From assembly GCA_029856445.1 (NCBI GenBank), contig JAHQWY010000097.1, positions 1 to 10,582 on the forward strand: a stretch of DNA of 10,582 nucleotides. Reading direction: 5' to 3'. The DNA is from Promethearchaeia archaeon. Its GTDB lineage: Archaea; Asgardarchaeota; Lokiarchaeia; Sigyniarchaeales; SOKP01. Below the pieces are notes generated by a model, which was given only the letters and a program-made list of their open reading frames with translations, did not search any database and was not told the origin of the DNA. Made by a program: the position numbers and the translations under genes. Shown here one piece after another: positions 1 through 6,879 of the stretch. How positions within the stretch are numbered: the stretch's first letter is position 1; every line of letters begins with the position of its first letter.

Positions 1-1301
1 ACTTGGTCCCATACACTTGGATCGATGGATCCAGTCCAAGTATAATTATTCGTAATAATTGTACCATTATCTAATTGATACCATTGATCATCTAAATTAG
101 GGTCACTAAAGCCAATAGTTATGTCTGGAGGTGTAGAGCCAAATAAATCATAATTACTTGGCTCTGTAATTGTAATTAGAGGTGCAATGATATCTTTTCT
201 AACTTGGACCTCAGTATAATTTAGATTTCCTAGCGTATCATTTGCGTAAAATCGAACTATTACCGTTCCATTCCCAACTTGATCCCATACTCCCTGAGCG
301 ATAAATCCAGTCCAAGTAAAATTATTCGTAATAATTGTACCATTATCTAACTGATACCATTGATCATCTAAATTAGGGTCATTAAAGCCAATAGTAATGT
401 CTGGAGGGGTAGATCCAAATAAATCATAATTACTTGGCTCTGTAATTGTAATTAGAGGGGCAATGATATCTTTTCTAACTTGGACCTCAGTATAATTTAG
501 ATTTCCTAGCGTATCATTTGCATAAAATCGAAGTATTACTGTTCCATTCCCAACTTGGTCCCATACACTTGGATCGATGGATCCAGTCCAAGTATAATTA
601 TTCGTAATAATTGTACCATTATCTAATTGATACCATTGATCATCTAAATTTGGGTCATTAAAGCCTATAGTTATGTCTGGAGGTGTAGATCCAAATAGAT
701 CATAATTGTTTGGCTCCGAAATAGTAATTAGAGGGGCAATGATATCTTTTCTAACCAAAACCTCAGTATAATTTAGATGTCCTAGCGTATCATTTGCGTA
801 AAATCGAAGTATTACTGTTCCATTCCCAACTTGATCCCATACACTTGGACCGATGGATCCAGTCCAAGTAAAATTATTCGTAATAATTGTACCATTATCT
901 AATTGATACCATTGATCATCCAAATTAGGGTCATTAAAGCCAATAGTAATTTCTGGAGGTGTAGATCCAAATAAATCATAATTACTTGGCTCTGTAATGG
1001 TAATTAGAGGGGCAATGATATCTTTTCTAACTTGGACTTCAGCATAATTTAGATGTCCTAAAGTATCATTTGCGTAAAATCGAATGGTAATATTTTCATT
1101 TCCTTGAGCCTCCCAGAGTGTTTGATCAATTGTCCCTGTTTCTGCGGTAGAAGGAGAAGAATTGGTAATACTTCCATCCAATGTATACCATATGGAATCC
1201 AAATTTTCATCTATAACGGTGAGATTATAATAAGGTGCATTCCATCCAAATAAATCATCTGGGTTTGGTAAGTTAATGGTAATATCTGGTGCTGAAGTAT
1301 C
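1..1301 (-). repeat. Tandem Ig-like repeat array inside the giant gene, 276-nt period
   Basis: Five consecutive Ig-like repeats are encoded here (residues 1731 to beyond 2163). The first (1301-1023) is 93 codons and divergent. The next three (1022-747, 746-471, 470-195) are exactly 92 codons each and nearly identical. The fifth (194-1) is cut by the window edge. The landmark gatatc recurs at 1017, 741, 465 and 189, exactly 276 nt apart, and the acttg(g/a)tcccata landmark recurs at 829, 553, 277 and 1. Each repeat runs from DIIAPLITI, through NYDLFGSTPP, NDPNLDDQWYQLDNGT and GNGTV, to RFYANDTLG and VRK. Repeats 2 to 4 differ from their neighbours at about 7-8 of 92 residues, with no frame disruption. 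Such bacterial-type Ig arrays usually form stalks that hold binding domains away from the cell. The repeat number is unknown because the array continues past position 1. Confidence 0.95.
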
Positions 1302-4300
1302 TTCTACTATTATATTTTCAGTTCCAATAGAATAAAAACTATTAGGTGCATATTGATTATTATATTCAGTAGCAATCCATTCTGCTGAACGAGATACATT
1401 AGATAAACGAATTTCGTCTAAGGTCCCATTAAGATTATCAGGACTTCTAGCTATAGTTAATATGTCAGTTATAGTTTCTATAGCATTTGAAAAAGTATCT
1501 GAATTATCTAAAGTCCCATTAATATAAATTCTCCGATTACTTCCGCTTCTAGTACACACGACATTATACCACACTCCTAAAGGAAGTTTATATGTGCTGA
1601 CTAAAGAATCACCATTGAGTTGGAAATAAACTCCGCCATCATCATTTATCCATGTAGAATAAGCTTGAGTATAACTTCCTTTAGTTAATATATCAGGATC
1701 TAAATCATCAGAAAAGCTCTCTCCATTTACCCAAAATTCAATTGTAATATCCCCAGTTATATCTAAAGAACTCTCGTTCCCACAATCAATATAATCATTA
1801 TCTCCATCAAATTCTAAAGAGCCATCAATCTTTCCAGTTACTTGATCTGTAGAATCCATCGACCCATAAGATGTTCCATCATTATTATTGGAAGTAGAGT
1901 CATACACCGTTCCTGTAGGATCTTCGGATAGATGCCAAACTCCTACAAAATTATCATCCCAAACTTCAGTTGGATTTTGACGCGAATTCATAGTAGAATT
2001 TCCATAATACATCTCAATGATAGTATCTGTGAATGGAGATAACAAAGGAATCCTAACCCATGCTACTAATTTAGCTTGAGTGCCACTATAAGTTTGGTTG
2101 AAATATTCTATTTCATGATCAAGCCAAACGTTATTAAAACTAAATGCTATATCATTTCCATATTCTTGAACTTTACTTTGATCGTGCAAATCTGAATCTA
2201 AAATGTTAATTAGGACGGGAAAATTGATAAGATTTTCGATCCCATTAATTTTTGTATGATCTATTATAATTTCTTTGTAATATTTGAAATGATCATGATT
2301 TGGAGGATGATGTATCCCATATTCTTCTCCAATTGAATAAAAAGAGTTTGGATCGTATTGATTGTTATATTCAGTAGATATCCAATCAGCTGAACGATTA
2401 ATGTTTGAAATATGAATCTCATCAATAGTTCCATTAAAACTGATTCCATCATGAGTATTTCTACCAATATTTATATACCTACGATTATTCCTTACAGTCC
2501 CGCTGTGAGGAGTAGAACTGTCAAAAGATCCATCCAAATAAATATTTAAATCTCCGTCATATACAAACACAAAATAAGTAAATTGTGTAGTAGGTAAAGG
2601 TACAGATGAATCTACATATTCAAATCCTGATGTTGTCCAAATATTAACTCTAGGTTCCCTCCCTTCTAGTAATTCCATACCTGCATCAAAACTACTACCA
2701 TCTGTAGTATTATCATATTCAATTATTCCACAAAAATCTGATTGAGTGCTAAGTGGTTTTATCCAAGCAGACATTGTAAGACTTGAACAACCGGCTAGAA
2801 GATCATTTTCGTCTGTAGCAATGTTGTCATCATTTCCGTCAAAATTTATGCTTCCATCTATTTTCCCAAGAATTTGATCTCCAGAATCCATTGAACCATA
2901 AGAGTTCCCATCATTATTATTTGACGTAGAATCATAGATTATTCCTGTAGGATCTTCAGATAAATGCCAGACGCCCACATAATTATTATCCCAAACTCCA
3001 GTTGGATTTTGACGCGAATTCATAGTAGAATTTCCATAATACATTTTAATGATAGTATCTGTGAATGGAGATAATAAAGGAATCCTAACCCATGCTACTA
3101 ATTTAGCTTGAGTGCCACTATAAGTTTGGTTGAAATATTCTATTTCATGATCAAGCCAAATGGTATTAAGACCAAATGCTATATCATTTCCATATTCTTG
3201 AACTTTATTTTGATCGTGCAAATCTGAATCTAAAATGCTAATTAGGACGGGAAAATTAATAAGATTTTCGGAACCATTAACTTTTGTATGATCTATTATA
3301 ATTTCTTTGTAATATTGAAAATGATCATGATTTGGAGGATGATTATCTATCCCATATTCTTCTCCAACTGAATAAAAAGAGTTTGGATCGTATTGATTGT
3401 TATATTCTGTTGCAATCCAATCAACAGAGCACTCTTCATTTAAAATCCTCAATTCATCAATTAAGCCTTTATAACATTGCACAGTATAATCTAAATTTAT
3501 ACCTATTGTAGCATTGTTAGTATTATAAGCTATATTCGTAACAAGTTCATCAATTTGTTTTGTACCATTAATGTATAATTTTAAAGTTGAGCCATCATAG
3601 GTACCTACTAAATGCGTCCATATGTAATCATTTATCTCATAATCAGAAGCAATATAATCAAAACTAATCCCATCTCCAGTAGCTATGCGTGCTTCTCTGC
3701 CAGAGTTAGAATGAAAAGCTTCAACCCTAATACCAATCGAATCCGAATATGAAAAACCATTACAATAAATTGGAGAACGTGTATCTACCGTATCATTATA
3801 AATTCCACTATACCATGTTTCAATTGTAAATGCATTAGTCAGTTTTAATCCTGAATCTGATCCTAAATTTATATAATCATTTAATCCATCAAATTCTATG
3901 CTTCCTGCAATCTTTCCTTCTACTTGATCATTGCTAGTCATTGAACCATATGCAGTTCCATGATAAGAATTAGAAGTACTATCTTTAATTTGAGAATCAC
4001 TAGGATCCTCTTTCATATGCCATACACCCATATAATCAGTATTCCATACTCCCTTTGGATTTTCTTGGGGACCCATTGTAGAATTTCCATAGTACATGTA
4101 GATTATTGTGTCCGTGGAAGGTGATAAAAAAGGAATTCTGACCCAAGCAACTAATTTTGCGTGGGTACTAGTAAAATCTCGATCGTAAAATTCTATTTCA
4201 TGATCTAACCAATTAGAACCATCATAAAAAGCAATATCATTACCATTAGGCTGAGTATTATTATGTAACTCTGAATCAAGAATAGAAATTAACATCGGAA

Positions 4301-6491
4301 AATTAATAAGATCCACTGATCCAGAGACTTTTGTATGGTCAATTGTTATTTCTTTATAAAAATTGAAACTGTTCAAGGAAGGTCTAATTAATTCTTCGGT
4401 GCTTAGTGTTAGTATTGGTTCTGGATCAACACTTTTCCTTAGATGGATATCGTCTACGAAAAGAGTGTTAAATTCATTGTGTGACGCCCAATAAATACCG
4501 GTGGCAAATCTATCGGCTGGAGTAGAACTTAAGTTAACCATGGTTGCCTCAATTTCCAGATTTCCGTCCATCCATAACCTAGCTTCCCCAGTTGTTTCTG
4601 AGAATGTGACTTGCATTTCTAATGTATGCCAAGTACCTGTTGAAATCGTATTGGTTGCCCCATAACCATATGCTTCCTTAAAGAAATCATTCCACATATA
4701 TAAAGTCGTATCATTTCTTATGGTTGTACTTATTAGATTCTGCCAATACAGTGGTGGTCTTGATGTGTCGATGAATTGCATAACAGTTACATGACCACCA
4801 GCAGAAATTGAAAAGCTTGGATCGAGATAGATATGGATCTTTGCAAAAAGACTTACTTCATCTGTATAATCCTCATAGACCATAGCTTGGGGAGAACTAA
4901 CATCGTCTATGTCGCACTTAGCACCATAATACCCTGTATAAGCTTGATCAGTGGAAGCCAATATTGAATCTCCAGCAGAACCTGTACTATTATGATCCCA
5001 TCCACTCAAATCTCCATTTTCAAAACCATCATAGAAGAAAAATATATTATCACTATTATTCGGGGGTGTACCTGCCAAAATATTGCCATAGTACAAATAA
5101 TAATTATTGTCAAAGGAATTTACTGCTATAGTTGCCTGTGTTTTGAACCAGATCTTCGTTGAGTTGATGTCCCATGAGGAATCTGAATCTAACATCCGGT
5201 CCAATTCCTTCCAATCAGAACCATTCCAATATACCACCCGAACATCATCACCATCTACACGAGATTTTCCCGCATTGACTAAGGTTTCATGGTCAAATGT
5301 AAGGGAAACTGTGTAACCTGAAGGGATGGCAGCCGAGCTGGTGGTAATTGTGATTTTTTTGTGGTAACCCCAGTTTGTGTTATACCAGGAACCATATATT
5401 TCTTCAGTGCCAATTGTTAAATGTGGTGGAGTTTCAACTAGTAATCTAATCTTTAAATCATCAAAATACACATCTGAATCACCAGCATAAGTCATAAATC
5501 CAATTTGTCCTGCAGTTAAAAAAGTAGAATCAGTTTCATTCAATTGCTCAATATTATCCATATAAATCAAATGATTATCACCTACTATATCTATTCTAAG
5601 ATATTGCCATGAATTATTAACCAAACCAGATTCGTCTCCAACTCCATTTATTCGACTTGGCCATCCAACACCATTATCATATGCAAAAGCTACATCGTCA
5701 GACCAATATCCTAATCCTGCGGTGTAATAATGAGATGAATTATAATAACGGTACATCACACCTGACCCGAAATTATTCGGACCTACTTGTTTAATCCGAA
5801 CTTCTATTGATGCATCTGTCACGTTATAGGTATCTAAAACCGTTCTTCTATCATTTATATGTTCAGGATCTAAATATTCATTGTTTTCAACTGTCCATTG
5901 TGTCCCCAAAGTTTCTGTCCAACCAATAGCATCCCCATCTGATTGTGTAAAATCGTCAAAGAAATCATAAATTTTGCTTCTATTCGTCGGTGGATCATTC
6001 GCTTGTTCATTACCAAAATAAAGATAATAGTTGGAATCTTCGGAGGCGGGGGATATAGATTTTTGAGTTTTAAACCAAATTTGTGTGTCTTCGGTGTTGA
6101 AGTTAGTCTCATTTATACGATCAATTTCCAGCCAAGTCTCATTTGAAGAATTATACCATAATAACCGAAGATCTTTCCCATCAGATCTTAATTTTCCATT
6201 GGTAAATAGATTACTTGTATTTACTGAAATATTAACGGAATACCCTTTTGGTAGAGCACCCGTATGCATATTAGTTATAGTTATTGGTATACGGTATCTA
6301 TATGAGGAATCCCACCAACGCTTACTTGAGGGTGAAGATAACTTAGGATATGAAAAGTTATCATTATAGTTCTTGTTAGTATTGTCCTTAAAATCAATGT
6401 TCTCCTCTTTAAAATTCTTCGGAGGAACAGTAAAGATTAAGCTAATAAATAGTATTGAAATAATCCAAATTTTTCTTTTATTTATTTTCAA
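1..6491 (-). CDS. Giant secreted DUF2341/LamG/Ig-repeat surface protein (partial, C-terminus beyond left edge)
   Basis: I translated the minus strand by hand from 6491 to position 1 and found one open frame of 2,163 codons with no stop. Residues 1-22 form a signal peptide (MKINKRK, then a hydrophobic stretch). Five units follow, each a DUF2341 domain plus a concanavalin-like jelly roll: residues about 58-365, 368-698, 708-1044, 1058-1385 and 1402-1722. Ig-like repeats begin at 1731 and run off the window. Units 1-2 open with W..SY.YR or W..NWGYHKKITI and carry glycosidase-like concanavalin folds (FDDF..., YDGFENGD). Units 3-5 carry the YYKEI.IDHTK ... AKLVAWVRIP ... MYYGNSTM signature followed by true LamG domains (KIDGS..FDG, GT.DEI..SN). 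NxS/T sequons are abundant. No catalytic motif is evident, so a carbohydrate-binding or adhesive surface role is inferred. The TTG start at 6491-6489 is chosen because an in-frame TAG lies seven codons upstream and the first in-frame ATG (residue 75) would remove the signal peptide. Any C-terminal anchor is not visible. Confidence 0.9.
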   Translation of the reverse strand, partial: MKINKRKIWIISILFISLIFTVPPKNFKEENIDFKDNTNKNYNDNFSYPKLSSPSSKRWWDSSYRYRIPITITNMHTGALPKGYSVNISVNTSNLFTNGKLRSDGKDLRLLWYNSSNETWLEIDRINETNFNTEDTQIWFKTQKSISPASEDSNYYLYFGNEQANDPPTNRSKIYDFFDDFTQSDGDAIGWTETLGTQWTVENNEYLDPEHINDRRTVLDTYNVTDASIEVRIKQVGPNNFGSGVMYRYYNSSHYYTAGLGYWSDDVAFAYDNGVGWPSRINGVGDESGLVNNSWQYLRIDIVGDNHLIYMDNIEQLNETDSTFLTAGQIGFMTYAGDSDVYFDDLKIRLLVETPPHLTIGTEEIYGSWYNTNWGYHKKITITTSSAAIPSGYTVSLTFDHETLVNAGKSRVDGDDVRVVYWNGSDWKELDRMLDSDSSWDINSTKIWFKTQATIAVNSFDNNYYLYYGNILAGTPPNNSDNIFFFYDGFENGDLSGWDHNSTGSAGDSILASTDQAYTGYYGAKCDIDDVSSPQAMVYEDYTDEVSLFAKIHIYLDPSFSISAGGHVTVMQFIDTSRPPLYWQNLISTTIRNDTTLYMWNDFFKEAYGYGATNTISTGTWHTLEMQVTFSETTGEARLWMDGNLEIEATMVNLSSTPADRFATGIYWASHNEFNTLFVDDIHLRKSVDPEPILTLSTEELIRPSLNSFNFYKEITIDHTKVSGSVDLINFPMLISILDSELHNNTQPNGNDIAFYDGSNWLDHEIEFYDRDFTSTHAKLVAWVRIPFLSPSTDTIIYMYYGNSTMGPQENPKGVWNTDYMGVWHMKEDPSDSQIKDSTSNSYHGTAYGSMTSNDQVEGKIAGSIEFDGLNDYINLGSDSGLKLTNAFTIETWYSGIYNDTVDTRSPIYCNGFSYSDSIGIRVEAFHSNSGREARIATGDGISFDYIASDYEINDYIWTHLVGTYDGSTLKLYINGTKQIDELVTNIAYNTNNATIGINLDYTVQCYKGLIDELRILNEECSVDWIATEYNNQYDPNSFYSVGEEYGIDNHPPNHDHFQYYKEIIIDHTKVNGSENLINFPVLISILDSDLHDQNKVQEYGNDIAFGLNTIWLDHEIEYFNQTYSGTQAKLVAWVRIPLLSPFTDTIIKMYYGNSTMNSRQNPTGVWDNNYVGVWHLSEDPTGIIYDSTSNNNDGNSYGSMDSGDQILGKIDGSINFDGNDDNIATDENDLLAGCSSLTMSAWIKPLSTQSDFCGIIEYDNTTDGSSFDAGMELLEGREPRVNIWTTSGFEYVDSSVPLPTTQFTYFVFVYDGDLNIYLDGSFDSSTPHSGTVRNNRRYINIGRNTHDGISFNGTIDEIHISNINRSADWISTEYNNQYDPNSFYSIGEEYGIHHPPNHDHFKYYKEIIIDHTKINGIENLINFPVLINILDSDLHDQSKVQEYGNDIAFSFNNVWLDHEIEYFNQTYSGTQAKLVAWVRIPLLSPFTDTIIEMYYGNSTMNSRQNPTEVWDDNFVGVWHLSEDPTGTVYDSTSNNNDGTSYGSMDSTDQVTGKIDGSLEFDGDNDYIDCGNESSLDITGDITIEFWVNGESFSDDLDPDILTKGSYTQAYSTWINDDGGVYFQLNGDSLVSTYKLPLGVWYNVVCTRSGSNRRIYINGTLDNSDTFSNAIETITDILTIARSPDNLNGTLDEIRLSNVSRSAEWIATEYNNQYAPNSFYSIGTENIIVEDTSAPDITINLPNPDDLFGWNAPYYNLTVIDENLDSIWYTLDGSITNSSPSTAETGTIDQTLWEAQGNENITIRFYANDTLGHLNYAEVQVRKDIIAPLITITEPSNYDLFGSTPPEITIGFNDPNLDDQWYQLDNGTIITNNFTWTGSIGPSVWDQVGNGTVILRFYANDTLGHLNYTEVLVRKDIIAPLITISEPNNYDLFGSTPPDITIGFNDPNLDDQWYQLDNGTIITNNYTWTGSIDPSVWDQVGNGTVILRFYANDTLGNLNYTEVQVRKDIIAPLITITEPSNYDLFGSTPPDITIGFNDPNLDDQWYQLDNGTIITNNFTWTGFIAQGVWDQVGNGTVIVRFYANDTLGNLNYTEVQVRKDIIAPLITITEPSNYDLFGSTPPDITIGFSDPNLDDQWYQLDNGTIITNNYTWTGSIDPSVWDQ
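1326..4370 (-). repeat. Three tandem DUF2341-LamG modules (units 3-5 of the giant protein)
   Basis: Unit 3 lies at about 4370-3360, unit 4 at 3320-2337 and unit 5 at 2288-1326. Each starts with a DUF2341 domain (YKEI.IDHTK, NFP.LI.ILDS.LH, GNDIAF, WLDHEIE, AKLVAWVRIP, YYGNSTM, NP..VW). A LamG-type domain follows and ends in the shared motif TEYNNQY.PNSFYS.G. Units 4 and 5 are spaced by exactly 1,032 nt (for example gacgcgaattc at 3011 and 1979) and are almost identical in DNA through the DUF2341 part. Their LamG cores differ greatly. Unit 3 is more diverged and lies about 1,050 nt from unit 4. The LamG parts carry cysteines (C910, C1006, C1021 in unit 3; C1235, C1254 in unit 4; C1570, C1646 in unit 5), some of which might form disulfides. 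DUF2341 has no known activity that I can state. LamG domains are typically sugar- or protein-binding. Confidence 0.88.
4398..6320 (-). repeat. Two divergent DUF2341 + concanavalin-like units (units 1-2 of the giant protein)
   Basis: Unit 1 covers residues about 58-365 and unit 2 residues about 368-698. Both open with an aromatic YR/YHKK-type strand (RYRIPITI, GYHKKITI). Both then share G.SV.I/G.TVSL, an R.DG.D.R...WN/YN.S segment ending in W.E.DR or WKELDR, and IWFKTQ..I with NYYLYFGN/YYGN. A concanavalin-like jelly roll follows in each (FFDDF at 177-181, YDGFEN at 487-492, ending in VYFDDLKIR and LFVDDIHLR). They belong to the same broad DUF2341 superfamily as units 3-5 but are clearly a different subtype. 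They are also only modestly similar to each other, so they are older duplications or separately acquired modules. The jelly rolls resemble family-16 or DUF1080-like folds more than classic LamG. I see no catalytic ExDxxE-type motif, which favours binding over hydrolysis. The fold assignment is from motif reading only. Confidence 0.75.
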
Positions 6492-6534
6492 CTTAAAACC
6501 CCTAGTTTCCTATATATTCTTATACACTAATGTA

Positions 6535-6552
6535 ATAATATTAAAATATTAT
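6535..6552. repeat. Perfect 8-bp inverted repeat near the predicted transcription start
   Basis: The plus strand reads ATAATATT, a 2-nt AA spacer, then AATATTAT, a perfect palindromic pair. It begins about 23 nt downstream of the TATA box on the minus strand, where a repressor would block initiation. The arms are pure A/T, so chance occurrence in this composition is quite possible. An operator role is inference only. Confidence 0.3.
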
Positions 6553-6574
6553 ATGATCACCATAATGTTTTACA

Positions 6575-6582
6575 TATATAAA
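6575..6582 (-). promoter_or_regulatory. Archaeal TATA box upstream of the giant gene
   Basis: The minus strand reads TTTATATA here, matching the archaeal TBP-binding consensus. It sits about 84 nt before the TTG start codon. Initiation about 25 nt downstream would fall near 6550 and give a leader of roughly 60 nt. The assignment is by consensus and position. AT-rich background makes chance matches common, but an equally placed identical octamer precedes the 952-residue gene. Confidence 0.55.
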
Positions 6583-6631
6583 TCAAATCATTGAAATAGA
6601 ATCAGTAAATTAAATATTGTAAATATATTAG

Positions 6632-6862
6632 TTAGAATAAAGGAGTATGTTCAATCCTACTCTTACAGAATAAGGAAATGAATGAAAAAACCTTCTTTAA
6701 TCTAATATAAAATTTTTTTACTCTCACTTCAAAATTAGCATGAGAAATATATAATTTTGAGATGAATTCTTTACTTAAACCTACGAAATTTTTATAAAGA
6801 GAACATTTAATTTCTGGTCCTCTTATCTCATCATGTATTAGAAAAAAAATTCCTCTTCGCAT
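6632..6862 (-). pseudogene. Truncated remnant of a small Asgard-type IHDEIRGPEIK protein (or short ORF)
   Basis: This 76-codon ORF starts 17 nt after the stop of the 952-residue gene. Its first half (IFFLIHDEIRGPEIKCS, then SKEFISKLYISHANFE) reads like a real conserved domain. From memory it resembles the N-terminus of a longer, roadblock/longin-like Lokiarchaeal family that continues well beyond this length. After residue about 45 the sequence becomes basic, low-complexity and unlike the expected continuation. Another reading frame just downstream of FE reads SESKKILY before a stop, consistent with a frameshift followed by decay. No ribosome binding site is obvious. It may be a degraded gene fragment, or a genuine short protein co-transcribed with its neighbour. 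The family resemblance is recalled, not searched. Confidence 0.4.
6842..6849 (-). terminator. Possible U-tract terminator after the 952-residue gene
   Basis: The minus-strand transcript has a run of eight U residues about 30 nt past the TAA stop at 6882-6880. Archaeal RNA polymerase often terminates on such tracts without a hairpin. The tract lies inside the first codons of the small 6862-6632 ORF. If it works, that ORF would be poorly expressed from the upstream promoter, which fits its being a remnant. The evidence is one homopolymer run in AT-rich DNA. Confidence 0.25.
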
Positions 6863-6879
6863 CTATCAAATTATATATT

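Larger units (their letters stand above)
6492..6631. other. Intergenic promoter region of the giant gene
   Basis: This 140-nt, extremely AT-rich gap lies between the small 6862-6632 ORF and the TTG start of the giant gene. On the minus strand it holds a TTTATATA promoter element, a short perfect inverted repeat near the expected transcription start, and an AGGGG stretch 8-9 nt before the TTG that could act as a weak ribosome binding site. I see no coding potential on either strand. The plus-strand ORF across 6373-6594 overlaps the start of the giant gene and has no recognisable features. Confidence 0.6.

Noticed and set aside
1..1022. Regularly spaced near-identical repeats that could suggest a CRISPR array or satellite DNA
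   Set aside because: The whole 276-nt unit is repeated, with no variable spacers. The reading frame is preserved through all copies and encodes Ig-like domains.
2264..2467. Minus-strand ORF of 67 codons
   Set aside because: It lies in another frame of the giant gene (end of unit 4 and linker) and translates to hydrophobic low-complexity sequence with no features.
5107..6369. Several plus- and minus-strand ORFs of 67-94 codons
   Set aside because: They overlap units 1-2 of the giant gene in other frames, lack start signals, and read as shadow translations.
6373..6594. Plus-strand ORF of 73 codons over the start of the giant gene
   Set aside because: It is a hydrophobic, Ile/Phe/Tyr-rich translation of AT-rich promoter and signal-peptide DNA, antisense to a well-supported start.
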